This document shows, piece after piece, positions 55,753-64,000 of a stretch of DNA of 64,000 nucleotides. The DNA is from Rugosimonospora africana (GTDB taxonomy: Bacteria > Actinomycetota > Actinomycetes > Mycobacteriales > Micromonosporaceae). Made by a program: the position numbers and the translations under genes. Numbering within the stretch: position 1 is the stretch's first letter; each line of letters starts with the position of its first letter. The DNA lies in contig NZ_BONZ01000013.1 in the NCBI RefSeq assembly GCF_016862975.1, positions 248,001 to 312,000 on the forward strand, given 5' to 3'. A model generated the notes under the pieces. That model searched no databases and was not told where the DNA came from. It worked only from the letters and a program-made list of their open reading frames with translations.

Positions 55753-56661
55753 ATGCCGGTAGCTCCCGACACCTCCCCGACCCTCCAGCAGTACGCGCAC
55801 CCCGAGCGTCTGGTCACCACCGAGTGGCTGGCGGAGCACCTGGGCGACCCGGGGCTGGTCGTGGTCGAATCCGACGAAGACGTGCTGCTCTACGACACCG
55901 GCCACATCCCCGGCGCGGTGAAGGTCGACTGGCACACCGAACTCAACGATCAGGTCAGCCGGGACTACCTCACCGGCGGCGGCTTCGCCGAGCTGTGCTC
56001 CGCGAAGGGCATCGACCGGGACGACACGATCGTGTTCTACGGCGACAACTTCAACTGGTGGGCCGCGTACGCGCTCTGGGTCTTCTCGCTCTTCGGCCAC
56101 CCTGACGTGCGGCTGCTCGATGGCGGCCGGCAGAAGTGGAGCGCCGAGGGGCGCGAGCTGACCCGGGATCGGCCGACCCGCCAGCCGACCCGGTACCCGC
56201 TGGTGGAGCGCGACGACACGCCGATCCGGGCGTACCGCGACCAGGTGATGGCGCACATCGCCGCCGGCCGTCCGCTGGTCGACGTACGTTCGCCGGGCGA
56301 GTACACGGGCGAGATGCTGTCCATGCCGGACTACCCGCAGGAGGGTGCGCTGCGTGGCGGGCACATCCCGGGTGCGGTCAGCAAGCCGTGGAAGCAGGCG
56401 GCGAACGACGACGGCACGTTCAAGCCGGCCGGCGACCTGCGCGCCATCTACCAGGACGAGCTGGGTCTGTCGACGGCCGACGACGTGATCGCGTACTGCC
56501 GTATCGGCGAGCGCTCCTCGCATACCTGGTTCGTGCTGACCCACCTGCTCGGGTTCGGGCAGGTGCGCAACTACGACGGCTCGTGGACCGAGTGGGGCAA
56601 CCTGGTCCGGGCGCCTGTCGCTCGGGGCCCGGAACCGGGCGGCATCTCCCCGCAGACCTGA
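55753..56661 (+). CDS. sseA: Thiosulfate/3-mercaptopyruvate sulfurtransferase
   Basis: The 302-residue protein has two rhodanese domains. The first carries [20 protein letters not shown] and the second has the active site [21 protein letters not shown] with Cys in the CRIGERSS loop, the longer loop of actinobacterial SseA-type enzymes. It transfers sulfane sulfur to acceptors such as SufE or thiols. It starts at ATG 55753 with GAGGGG upstream. A tandem repeat follows the stop. Confidence 0.9.
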   Translation: MPVAPDTSPTLQQYAHPERLVTTEWLAEHLGDPGLVVVESDEDVLLYDTGHIPGAVKVDWHTELNDQVSRDYLTGGGFAELCSAKGIDRDDTIVFYGDNFNWWAAYALWVFSLFGHPDVRLLDGGRQKWSAEGRELTRDRPTRQPTRYPLVERDDTPIRAYRDQVMAHIAAGRPLVDVRSPGEYTGEMLSMPDYPQEGALRGGHIPGAVSKPWKQAANDDGTFKPAGDLRAIYQDELGLSTADDVIAYCRIGERSSHTWFVLTHLLGFGQVRNYDGSWTEWGNLVRAPVARGPEPGGISPQT

Positions 56662-56672
56662 CCGCTTACGAC

Positions 56673-56778
56673 CGACCAGTCTGGCTCGGCGCGTCTGACG
56701 CCACGCCGCGACCCAGACCAGTCGCCGACCAGTCTGGCTCGGCGCGTCTGGCGCCACGCCGCGACCGAGACCGGTCGC
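56673..56778 (+). repeat. Dispersed 53-bp repeat, tandem pair
   Basis: Units 56673-56725 and 56726-56778 begin CGACCAGTCTGGCTCGGCGC and end CAGACCAGTCGC or near. They differ at about three positions. GACCAGTC recurs near both ends of the first unit. Copies exist at 28930-28980 and inverted at 41335-41386. Confidence 0.85.
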
Positions 56779-56870
56779 CGGCCGGCGCGGGCATCGATCC
56801 CGCCTGGATGTCGATCTCGCCTGGTGAGCCGATGGTGAACGGCGAGGTAACTGGTGAGTAGGCTGGCCAG

Positions 56871-57455
56871 ATGGTGGTCGAGCAGCAGGACCGGGTACGG
56901 CGCCGGAGCAGGCGGGACGAGATCCTGGAGATCGCCATGGGTCTCTTCGCCGCCCGCGGGTACCACGGCGTGTCGATGGATGACATCGGCGCTGCCGCCG
57001 GCGTGACCGGGCCGGCCCTGTACCACCACTTCGCCGGCAAGGAGGCGATGCTGGTCGCGGCGCTGATGCCGGTCAGCAAGAGCCTGCTCGCCGGCGGCCG
57101 CGCCCGGGTCGCCGAGAACCCGGACGATCCCCGGGAAGCGCTGGAATCCCTGGTCGAGTTCCACGTGACGTTCGCACTGGCGAACCCGGTCGTGATCGCC
57201 CTGCACCTGCACGAGCTGGACCGGCTGCCGGAGGACCCGCGCCGCAACATCCGCCGGCTCCAGCGGTTGTATGTCGAGGTCTGGGTGCAGACCCTGATCG
57301 CGCTGCGCCCCGAACTGCCCCCGCAGGAGGCCCGGGTGCTCGCGCACGCAGCCTTCGGCCTGATGAACTCCACGCCGTTCCTCGGCGGTGAGGTGGATCG
57401 CGACCGCCGGTCCGACCTGCTGCGCGCGGCTACCCTGGCCGCGCTGCTCGGCTGA
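56871..57455 (+). CDS. TetR family transcriptional regulator
   Basis: The 194-residue regulator has an N-terminal helix-turn-helix (ILEIAMGLFAARGYHGVSMDDIGAAAGVTGPALYHHFAGKEAML) and a helical ligand domain. It is followed 76 bases later by the biotin carboxylase gene of a leucine/acyl-CoA cluster, and identical operators upstream of that gene and the carboxyltransferase gene suggest it is the local repressor responding to an acyl-CoA. Its own upstream region has no copy of the operator. Confidence 0.88.
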   Translation: MVVEQQDRVRRRSRRDEILEIAMGLFAARGYHGVSMDDIGAAAGVTGPALYHHFAGKEAMLVAALMPVSKSLLAGGRARVAENPDDPREALESLVEFHVTFALANPVVIALHLHELDRLPEDPRRNIRRLQRLYVEVWVQTLIALRPELPPQEARVLAHAAFGLMNSTPFLGGEVDRDRRSDLLRAATLAALLG

Positions 57456-57493
57456 GCCACCCCGGCCGCTGTCCGACGGCCGGCCTGAACGAG

Positions 57494-57517
57494 TAGCCTA
57501 ACGATCGTTCAGTACGG
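57494..57517. promoter_or_regulatory. Operator 1 of the acyl-CoA cluster
   Basis: The core AACGATCGTT is a perfect palindrome within a 24-base segment that recurs at 59817-59840 with one change. It lies 15 bases before the biotin carboxylase start, overlapping the likely promoter. TetR-type repressors bind such dyads. Confidence 0.75.
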
Positions 57518-57531
57518 CTAGGAGGGCGCAC

Positions 57532-58872
57532 ATGATCGAATCGCTGCTCGTGGCGAACCGGGGGGAGATCGCCCGCAGGGTGATCCGCACCGCGCGGCGG
57601 CTGGGCATCCGTACCATCGCGGTCTACTCCGACGCCGACGCGAGTCTCCCGTTCGTGCAGGAGGCCGACGAGTCCGTGCTGATCGGCCCGGCGAACCCGG
57701 CTCAGTCCTACCGCAACGCCGAGGCGATCCTGAGCGCCGCCAAGGCGACCGGCGCGCAGGCCATCCACCCCGGATACGGGTTCCTGTCGGAAAACGCGGA
57801 CTTCGCCCGGGCGGTCGCCGACCACGGACTCATCTGGGTCGGGCCAGGCCCGGACGCGATCGACGCGATGGGCGACAAGATCAATGCGCGCAACCTCATG
57901 GCGGCGGCCGGCGTACCGGTCGCGCCCGGCACCACGGACCCTGCCGCGACCGTCGAAGCCGCGGTCGCCGAGGCGGAGCGCATCGGGTACCCGGTGATGG
58001 TCAAGGCCGCGGCCGGCGGCGGCGGGATGGGGATGGCTGCGGCCGCGGACGAAGCCGCGCTGCGCATCGAGTACGAGAAAGTGCGCGCGTTCGCCGAGCG
58101 GATGTTCGGCGACGCGTCCGTCCTCATCGAGCGCTACTTCCCCCGGGTGCGCCACATCGAGGTGCAGATCCTGGGGCTCGCCGACGGTCGGGTCGTCGCG
58201 CTCGGCGAGCGCGAGTGCTCGGTGCAGCGACGCAACCAGAAGGTGCTGGAGGAGTCACCGTCTCCGGCGGTCACGCCGCAGTTGCGCGAACGGCTGTGTG
58301 CGGCGGCGGTACGGGCCGGGGAGGCGGTCGGCTACCGCAACGCCGGTACCGTCGAGTGCCTCCTGGATCCGTCCACCAACGAGTTCTTCTTCCTGGAGAT
58401 GAACACCCGGCTGCAGGTCGAGCACCCGATCACCGAGTCGGTGTACGGGGTGGACCTGGTCGAGGAGCAGTTGCGGGTCGCGTCCGGACTGCCGCCGACG
58501 TTCGACCCCGACGCGCTGAGCCCGTCCGGGCACGCGATCGAACTGCGGATCAACGCGGAGGACCCGAAGCGGTTCCTGCCCGGGCCGGGCGCGATCACGA
58601 CCTGGGTGGAGCCGGAGGGCGAGGGGGTACGGGTCGACGCCGGGTACGCCGCCGGCACGACGGTCACTCCGAACTACGACTCGCTGATGGCCAAGCTGGT
58701 GGTGTCCGGACCCGACCGGTCCACCGCGATCGAGCGGGCCCGCGCTGCGGTGCGCGACTTCCAGGTCGCCGGTCCGAAGTGCAACCTGCCGTTCTTCGCC
58801 GAACTGCTGGACAACCCGGAGTTCGTGGCCGGCGACTACGACACCGGCATCGTGGGGCGGATGAGGAAATGA
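57532..58872 (+). CDS. Biotin carboxylase subunit of an acyl-CoA carboxylase
   Basis: The 446-residue protein is an AccC-type biotin carboxylase: LVANRGEIARRVIRTARRLGI, YLSENADFA-like (YGFLSENADFA), the ATP-grasp MVKAAAGGGGMGM, and EMNTRLQVEHPITE. It ends after the carboxylase domain (GIVGRMRK), without the biotin carrier domain and AMKM motif found in fused alpha subunits of actinobacterial methylcrotonyl-CoA or propionyl-CoA carboxylases. Likely partner is the beta subunit at 59877. The biotin carrier must be supplied elsewhere. It has an operator immediately upstream and is the first of the four-gene cluster. Confidence 0.9.
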   Translation: MIESLLVANRGEIARRVIRTARRLGIRTIAVYSDADASLPFVQEADESVLIGPANPAQSYRNAEAILSAAKATGAQAIHPGYGFLSENADFARAVADHGLIWVGPGPDAIDAMGDKINARNLMAAAGVPVAPGTTDPAATVEAAVAEAERIGYPVMVKAAAGGGGMGMAAAADEAALRIEYEKVRAFAERMFGDASVLIERYFPRVRHIEVQILGLADGRVVALGERECSVQRRNQKVLEESPSPAVTPQLRERLCAAAVRAGEAVGYRNAGTVECLLDPSTNEFFFLEMNTRLQVEHPITESVYGVDLVEEQLRVASGLPPTFDPDALSPSGHAIELRINAEDPKRFLPGPGAITTWVEPEGEGVRVDAGYAAGTTVTPNYDSLMAKLVVSGPDRSTAIERARAAVRDFQVAGPKCNLPFFAELLDNPEFVAGDYDTGIVGRMRK

Positions 58873-58891
58873 GGGAATGAGGGGATCCGGC

Positions 58892-59791
58892 ATGACCGAC
58901 GTCGTTTCGATCCGTGAGGTGGGCCCCCGCGACGGCCTGCAGAACGAGGACCCGGTACCCGCCGAGGCGAAGGTGCAGCTGCTCGACGCGCTGTCCGGCA
59001 CTGGGGTGCGGCGGATCGAGGCGGTCTCCTTCGTCCATCCGAAGGCGATCCCGCAGATGGCCGACGCCGACGAGGTGTGGGCCGCCGCGACCAAGGCCCC
59101 CGGCGTCCGCTACTCGGCGCTGGTACCCAACTCGCGCGGTACCCAGCGCGCGCTGGCTGCCGGGTTCACCGAGATCGAGGTCGTGGTCTCGGCCAGCGAC
59201 ACGCACAACCGCAAGAACTTGAACCGGTCGACCGCCGAGTCGCTGGACGACATCACCGCTCTCATCCAGGCCGGGCACAAGGCCGGCGCGAGTGTCGAGG
59301 TCATCGTGGCGACCAGCTTCGGCTGCCCGTACGAGGGCGACGTCGACCCGCGCCGGGTGGCGGGCATCGTCGAGCGGGTACTCGCGGATGGTGCCGACCG
59401 GGTGGCGTTCGGTGACACCACCGGCATGGCCACCCCGCGCCGGGTCCGTGAGCTGCTCGACGTCGTGCCGCGCGAGGCGCCGATCCTGCTGCACTTCCAC
59501 AACACTCGGGGTACCGGCCTGGCCAACATCCTGACCGCGTTGGAGCTGGGCGTCAGGGAGTTCGACGCGAGCATCGGCGGGCTGGGTGGCTGCCCCTACG
59601 CGCCGGGGGCCAGCGGCAACGTGGCCACCGAGGAGGTGGTGCACATGCTGCACGACATGGGCGTGGACACCGGGATCGACCTCGACGCGCTGCTGGAGGC
59701 GGCGGCGCTCGCGGAGCGGATCGTCGGCCGCACCCTGCCGTCCGGGGTGCTGCGCGCCGGTCCCCGTACCCGCCTCACGCCCGTTCACTAG
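58892..59791 (+). CDS. Hydroxymethylglutaryl-CoA lyase
   Basis: The enzyme cleaves HMG-CoA to acetyl-CoA and acetoacetate, the last step of leucine breakdown. In its 299 residues are IREVGPRDGLQNED (catalytic Arg and Asp), SASDTHNRKN, HFHNTRGTGLANIL (metal His) and the signature GLGGCPYAPGASGNVATEE with the active Cys. The ATG at 58892 follows GAGGGG; ATG 58877 is an alternative. It starts 19 bases after the biotin carboxylase stop. Its location between carboxylase subunits supports leucine catabolism. Confidence 0.92.
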   Translation: MTDVVSIREVGPRDGLQNEDPVPAEAKVQLLDALSGTGVRRIEAVSFVHPKAIPQMADADEVWAAATKAPGVRYSALVPNSRGTQRALAAGFTEIEVVVSASDTHNRKNLNRSTAESLDDITALIQAGHKAGASVEVIVATSFGCPYEGDVDPRRVAGIVERVLADGADRVAFGDTTGMATPRRVRELLDVVPREAPILLHFHNTRGTGLANILTALELGVREFDASIGGLGGCPYAPGASGNVATEEVVHMLHDMGVDTGIDLDALLEAAALAERIVGRTLPSGVLRAGPRTRLTPVH

Positions 59792-59816
59792 GCGCGGTCC
59801 GCGATCGCGACCGTGA

Positions 59817-59840
59817 TAGCCTAACGATCGTTAAGTACGG
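59817..59840. promoter_or_regulatory. Operator 2 of the acyl-CoA cluster
   Basis: TAGCCTAACGATCGTT and the following eight bases match operator 1 (57494-57517) at 23 of 24 positions. It lies 37 bases before the carboxyltransferase start, so an internal promoter is likely. Confidence 0.75.
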
Positions 59841-59876
59841 GGTCGGACCTTCCGATCCAGCGTGACGGGAGGCGCG

Positions 59877-61406
59877 GTGACCCTCGACCACGAGTCATTG
59901 GAGCAGCTGAGCAAGCGTGTCCAGGCCGGCGGCGCCGACCGGTACCACGCGGCCAACGCTGCCAAGGGAAAGCTGTTCGCTCGCGAGCGCATCGCGTTGC
60001 TGGTGGACGAGGGCTCCTTCGTGGAGGATGGCCGCTACGCGAACGCTCTGGCGGACGGCCTGCCCGCCGATGGCGTGATCACCGGCATCGCCACCGTCGA
60101 TGGGCGGCAGGTCTGCCTGATGGCCAACGACTCCACGGTCAAGGCGGGTTCCTGGGGCGCCCGTACCGTCGAAAAGATCATCCGGGTGATCGAGCGCGCC
60201 TACACCACCGGCGTGCCGATGGTGTACCTGGTGGACTCCGCCGGTGCCCGGATCACCGACCAGGTCGACCTGTTCCCGGGCCGGCGCGGCGCCGGAAACA
60301 TCTTCTACAACCAGGTCCGCGCGTCCGGCAGCGTGCCGCAGGCGTGCGCGCTGTTCGGTCCGTCCGCCGCCGGCGGCGCCTACATCCCGGCGTTCTGCGA
60401 CGTGGTCGCGATGGTCGACGGCAACGCGAGCATGTACCTGGGCAGCGACCGGATGGTCGAGATGGTCACCGGCGAGAAGACCACGCTGGAGGCGATGGGC
60501 GGCGCGAAGGTCCACTGTGGAGAGTCCGGGGTCGGGCACTTCCTGTGCAAGACCGAGGCCGAGGCGATCGAGACGATCCGCCGGTACCTGTCGTTCCTGC
60601 CGCCCAACTGGCAGTCCACGCCGCCGGTGACCGAGCCAGTACCCGCGCCGGAGGTCGACCTCGCGGCGCTGATCCCGGCGAGCGAGCGGCAGGCGTTCGA
60701 CATGCGCAAGGTCGTCCGCGGGCTGCTCGACGGCGGCGAGTTCTTCGAGATCCAGGCGCTGTGGGCCCGCGAGCTGACGGTCGGCTTCGGCCGGCTGAAC
60801 GGCGCGGTCGTCGGCGTGGTGGCCAACAACTCGCTCTACAAGGGCGGCGTGCTGTTCATCGACTCGGCGGACAAGGCCACCAGGTTTGTGCAGCTGTGCG
60901 ACGCGTTCAACGTGCCGCTGGTGTTCCTGTCCGACGTACCCGGCTTCATGGTGGGCAGCGCGGTCGAGCGGCAGGGCATCATCCGGCACGGCGCCAAGAT
61001 GATCACCGCGATCAGCGAGGCCACGGTGCCCAAGATCTGCGTGGTGGTCCGCAAGGCGTACGGAGCCGGCCTGTACGCGATGGCCGGACCGGGCTTCGCA
61101 CCGGACGCGACGATCGCGCTGCCCACCGCGAAGATCGCGGTCATGGGCGCGGAAGCGGCGGTCAACGCCGTGTACGCCAACAAGATCGCCGCGCTGCCCG
61201 ACGACGAGGCCCGCACCACGTTCGTCACCGAGAAGCGCGCCGAGTACGAACGCGACATCGACATCGTCCGGCTGGCCAGTGAGCTGGTCGTGGACACCAT
61301 CGTCGAACCGTCGGCGTTGCGCGCCGAACTCATCGCGCGGTTCGCCGCGGCAGCCGGCAAGGACCGGCACTTCGCCCGGCGCCGGCACGGCGTCACACCG
61401 GTCTGA
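59877..61406 (+). CDS. Acyl-CoA carboxylase carboxyltransferase (methylcrotonyl-CoA type)
   Basis: The 509-residue beta subunit moves CO2 from carboxybiotin to an acyl-CoA. It has the N- and C-terminal crotonase-like halves with SAGARITDQVDLFPGRRGAGNIFYNQV, GPSAAGGAYIPAFCDVVAMV, FLSDVPGFMVGSAVERQGIIRHGAKMI and KAYGAGLYAMAGPGFAPDA. Context with HMG-CoA lyase and an isovaleryl-CoA-type dehydrogenase favours methylcrotonyl-CoA as substrate; a broader range is possible. Start GTG 59877 follows GGGAGG; GTG 59862 is the alternative. Confidence 0.9.
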   Translation: MTLDHESLEQLSKRVQAGGADRYHAANAAKGKLFARERIALLVDEGSFVEDGRYANALADGLPADGVITGIATVDGRQVCLMANDSTVKAGSWGARTVEKIIRVIERAYTTGVPMVYLVDSAGARITDQVDLFPGRRGAGNIFYNQVRASGSVPQACALFGPSAAGGAYIPAFCDVVAMVDGNASMYLGSDRMVEMVTGEKTTLEAMGGAKVHCGESGVGHFLCKTEAEAIETIRRYLSFLPPNWQSTPPVTEPVPAPEVDLAALIPASERQAFDMRKVVRGLLDGGEFFEIQALWARELTVGFGRLNGAVVGVVANNSLYKGGVLFIDSADKATRFVQLCDAFNVPLVFLSDVPGFMVGSAVERQGIIRHGAKMITAISEATVPKICVVVRKAYGAGLYAMAGPGFAPDATIALPTAKIAVMGAEAAVNAVYANKIAALPDDEARTTFVTEKRAEYERDIDIVRLASELVVDTIVEPSALRAELIARFAAAAGKDRHFARRRHGVTPV

Positions 61407-61418
61407 GGGGGGCCCGAG

Positions 61419-62570
61419 ATGATCAGCTTTGAACTGGACGAGGAGCACGCCGCGCTGCGCGACTCGGTACGGCAGTTCGCCCGCGACGTCGTCGCGCCGG
61501 TCGCGTTCGAGCACTACGAGCAGCACTCGTTCCCGTACGAGGTCATCCGGCAGATGGGCAAGATGGGCCTGTTCGGGCTGCCGTTCCCGGAGGAGTACGG
61601 CGGCATGGGCGGCGATTACTTCGCGCTGTGCATCGCGCTGGAGGAGTTGGCCCGGGTCGACTCCTCGGTCGCGATCACCCTGGAAGCGGCCATCAGCCTG
61701 GGCGCCATGCCGGTGTACCGGTTCGGTACGCCGGAGCAGAAGGCGACCTGGCTGCCGAGGCTGACCAGCGGCGAGGCGCTGGCCGGGTTCGGCCTCACCG
61801 AGCCCGGGTTCGGGTCGGACGCGGGCGGCACGCAGACTCGCGCGCTACTCGACGGCGACGAGTGGGTCATCAACGGCAGCAAGGCGTTCATCACCAACTC
61901 GGGTACCGACATCACCGCGTTCGTGACGGTCACCGCGCGCACCGGTACCCGGCCGGACGGTACCCCGGAGCTGTCCACGATCATCGTGCCGAACGGTACG
62001 CCGGGGTTCACGGTCGCGCCCGGGTACTCGAAGGTCGGCTGGTGCGCCTCGGACACCCATGAGCTGCACTTCGACGACGTCCGGGTACCGGCGGCCAACC
62101 TGCTCGGTGAGCGCGGGCGCGGCTTCGCGCAGTTCCTGCGGATCCTCGACGAGGGCCGGATCGCGATCGCCGCGCTGGCCACCGGTCTGGCTCAGGGCTG
62201 CGTGGACGAGTCCATCGCGTACGCGCACCAGCGCCACGCCTTCGGCCAGCCGATCGGCAACTTCCAGGCCATCCAGTTCAAGATCGCCGACATGGAGGCG
62301 CGGGCGCACACGGCCCGGCTGGCGTACTACGACGCCGCTGCCCGGATGCTCGCCGGCACCGACTTCAAGCGGCAGGCGGCCATCGCCAAGCTGCATGCCA
62401 GCGAGATCGCGGTGACCAACGCGCGGGAGGCCACCCAGGTACACGGCGGCTACGGGTTCATGAACGAAACGCCGGTCGCCCGGTTCTGGCGGGATGCCAA
62501 GATCCTGGAGATCGGCGAGGGGACTTCCGAGGTCCAGCGCATGATCATCGCCCGCGACCTCGGCGTGTGA
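61419..62570 (+). CDS. Acyl-CoA dehydrogenase (isovaleryl-CoA type)
   Basis: The 383-residue FAD enzyme has FGLTEPGFGSDAGGTQTRAL, KAFITNSGTDI, the substrate-binding RIAIAALATGLAQGCVDESIAYAHQRHAFGQPI, QVHGGYGFMNETPVARFWRDAKILEIGEGTSEVQRMIIAR. It oxidises an acyl-CoA to the enoyl-CoA and passes electrons to ETF. Neighbours indicate isovaleryl-CoA. It starts 12 bases after the carboxyltransferase stop and ends the cluster. Confidence 0.92.
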   Translation: MISFELDEEHAALRDSVRQFARDVVAPVAFEHYEQHSFPYEVIRQMGKMGLFGLPFPEEYGGMGGDYFALCIALEELARVDSSVAITLEAAISLGAMPVYRFGTPEQKATWLPRLTSGEALAGFGLTEPGFGSDAGGTQTRALLDGDEWVINGSKAFITNSGTDITAFVTVTARTGTRPDGTPELSTIIVPNGTPGFTVAPGYSKVGWCASDTHELHFDDVRVPAANLLGERGRGFAQFLRILDEGRIAIAALATGLAQGCVDESIAYAHQRHAFGQPIGNFQAIQFKIADMEARAHTARLAYYDAAARMLAGTDFKRQAAIAKLHASEIAVTNAREATQVHGGYGFMNETPVARFWRDAKILEIGEGTSEVQRMIIARDLGV

Positions 62571-62666
62571 ATTCTCTCACGCCACTGTCGTAGATCGGCT
62601 CAACTGCGGTCGCGATCTTGACTCGCACCTCGCATCGGCCCGCCTCACCGCCTAGTCTTCGTGACC

Positions 62667-64000
62667 ATGTCTCGGCCCGTCGGCGCGGTACCCAGCAGTA
62701 CTTTCGCCGGGCTTCTGCGTGCCCACCGGCACCGCAGCGGGATGACTCAGGAGGAGTTCGCGGCGAAGGCCGGAGTGGGCGTGCGGACTCTGCGGGATCT
62801 GGAACGCGGCCGGTCCCGGCCGCAACGAGCGACGGTGGAGCTGCTGGCCGCGGCGTTGGGGCTGCGCGGCGCGGCCCGGGACGAGTTCCTCGCCGCGGTA
62901 CGCCGGGGTGAGGCCGGCGAGTCCACCGAGTCGGGCGTCAACTTGCCGCCGGCTCCGGTCCTGATCGGCCGCGAATCCGAACTGTCCAACCTGGAGGCGG
63001 CGCTCCGGCACGCCGCGCTGGTCACCCTCGTCGGCGTCTCCGGCGTCGGCAAGACGAGCCTGGCCTGGGCTGTCGCGCACCGGGTCGCGGCACGGCATCC
63101 GGGCGGCGTGGCCGGCGTCGTGATCACCGAGGTGTCCACCGAGGCCGACACTCTCGCCACCGTGGCGAGCGTGTTCGACGTCGGCCGGGCCAGCGACCTG
63201 CCCGCGCGGCTCGCCGGCCGGCCCGCGCTGCTGCTGGTCGACGCGATCGAGCGGGCCGTCGAGCCGGCGATCGCGGCGTTGAACTGGTTGCAGCGCAACG
63301 CGCCCAGCCTGCGCGTGATCGTCACCGGCCGGCGGCCGACTGGCATCGCCGGCGAGTACACGTGGCCGGTGACGCCGCTGGAGTGCCCACCGCCCAGCGT
63401 CGTCGAGCTCGAGCAGGTCGCCCAGTACCCAGCGGCCGAGCTGTTCCTGGAGCGGCTGCGCGCGGTCGGCAACGGCGACGTGCAGCCGGCCGATGGCCGG
63501 GCGGTCGGCGAGCTGGTCAGGCGGCTGGGCGGACTGCCCCTCGCCCTGGAACTGGGTGCGGCGCGGGGTCGGATCCTGGAGGTCGGCGAGATCCTCGACC
63601 GGTACGGCGACCGGGTGCTCGACCTTCGCCGGGAAGCCCGCGACGGCGCCGCGACCACCCTGCGCGAGGCGATCGCCGGCAGCTACCGGCTGCTCGAACC
63701 GGCCGAGCGCGCCGCGTTGCGCCGGCTGGCCCAGTTCCATCACCGGTGGTCGGTGGAGCTGGCAGAACAGATGCTGGCCGACTGGAAGCCGGGCCAGTCG
63801 CCCGGATCGGCGGACGGCACGGGGGCGTCCGCCGGCGGGCGGGACGTGGTCGCCGTACTGGACCGGCTCGTCGGGCTGGGCCTGGTGAGCGTGCGGGGCA
63901 CCGGGGCGACCCGGTTCTGGATGCTCGACATGGTGCGCGAGTTCGCCGTCGAGCAGAGCGAACTGGAAGGCGAGCTGGCCACCTTCCGCGACCGGCACGC
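62667..64000 (+). CDS. XRE-HTH / NB-ARC-like ATPase regulator (partial at window end)
   Basis: The first 444 codons are seen, open to the right edge. An N-terminal XRE helix-turn-helix (about 12-68: LLRAHRHRSGMTQEEFAAKAGVGVRTLRDLERGRSRPQ) is followed by an NTPase with P-loop GVSGVGKTSLA (about 128) and further ATPase motifs (LLLVDAIERA, LRVIVTGRR, RLGGLPLALELGA). It resembles STAND regulators of actinomycetes; a TPR or sensor part may lie beyond the window. ATG 62667 is used; no strong ribosome binding site is seen. The cognate genes are unknown. Confidence 0.85.
   Translation, partial: MSRPVGAVPSSTFAGLLRAHRHRSGMTQEEFAAKAGVGVRTLRDLERGRSRPQRATVELLAAALGLRGAARDEFLAAVRRGEAGESTESGVNLPPAPVLIGRESELSNLEAALRHAALVTLVGVSGVGKTSLAWAVAHRVAARHPGGVAGVVITEVSTEADTLATVASVFDVGRASDLPARLAGRPALLLVDAIERAVEPAIAALNWLQRNAPSLRVIVTGRRPTGIAGEYTWPVTPLECPPPSVVELEQVAQYPAAELFLERLRAVGNGDVQPADGRAVGELVRRLGGLPLALELGAARGRILEVGEILDRYGDRVLDLRREARDGAATTLREAIAGSYRLLEPAERAALRRLAQFHHRWSVELAEQMLADWKPGQSPGSADGTGASAGGRDVVAVLDRLVGLGLVSVRGTGATRFWMLDMVREFAVEQSELEGELATFRDRH

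Overview
This window is the replication-origin region of a high-GC actinobacterium. Gene order matches the Mycobacterium tuberculosis block Rv3907c-Rv3924c / Rv0001-Rv0007 closely, and several details (VSRET-encoding parS, ParA with a long N-terminal extension, DUF6584 and DUF5318 families) point to a Micromonosporaceae-like filamentous actinomycete. The family assignment is inference; the oriC assignment rests directly on rpmH-dnaA-dnaN-recF-gyrB-gyrA, dense DnaA boxes and parS sites.

Layout. 0.1-3.7 kb: DUF5318, PadR regulator, inositol-3-phosphate synthase and two tandem DUF6584 proteins. 3.7-10.5 kb: a repeat patch, O6-alkylguanine transferase, an NfeD/flotillin pair, an MFS carrier, ApbE and the CCA-adding enzyme. 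10.6-15.1 kb: a carbohydrate ABC importer (two permeases plus lipoprotein, no ATPase) divergent from a DeoR-family regulator. It occupies the place where NUDIX, a DUF6049-type protein and MurJ normally lie. 15.3-24.6 kb: an orphan MviN-type pseudokinase, sigM and its anti-sigma factor, trxB, trxA, cwlM, a GNAT, a PLP aminotransferase and a Ddl-like ligase. 24.6-32.5 kb (minus strand): parS sites, HIT-like protein, GNAT, parB, parA, rsmG, jag, yidC, yidD, rnpA, rpmH.

32.5-47.9 kb: dnaA, a 1.1-kb oriC spacer, dnaN, gnd, recF, dciA, an MFS carrier and an unknown gene on the minus strand, gyrB, gyrA and a DUF3566 membrane protein. Leading-strand orientation flips at the origin. 48.0-51.5 kb: tRNA-Ile(GAT), a DLW-39 miniprotein, tRNA-Ala(TGC), a potassium-channel-like protein, a six-helix membrane protein, a cluster of TGTGGA motifs that look like DnaA boxes, and small ORFs. 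51.7-56.7 kb: YbaK-type deacylase, SufE, ProRS, an SGNH hydrolase and a rhodanese sulfurtransferase. 56.9-62.6 kb: a TetR regulator and a four-gene leucine/isovalerate catabolism cluster (biotin carboxylase, HMG-CoA lyase, carboxyltransferase, acyl-CoA dehydrogenase) with two nearly identical operators. 62.7 kb to the end: the start of an XRE-HTH/NB-ARC-type regulator that runs off the window.

The region joins chromosome replication and segregation (DnaA, DnaN, RecF, DciA, gyrase, ParAB/parS), protein insertion (YidC, YidD), RNA maturation (RnpA, CCA enzyme, RsmG) and envelope/redox control (SigM, Trx, CwlM). Accessory genes sit between these blocks, often next to short dispersed repeats. No IS element, prophage, CRISPR array or rRNA operon was seen.
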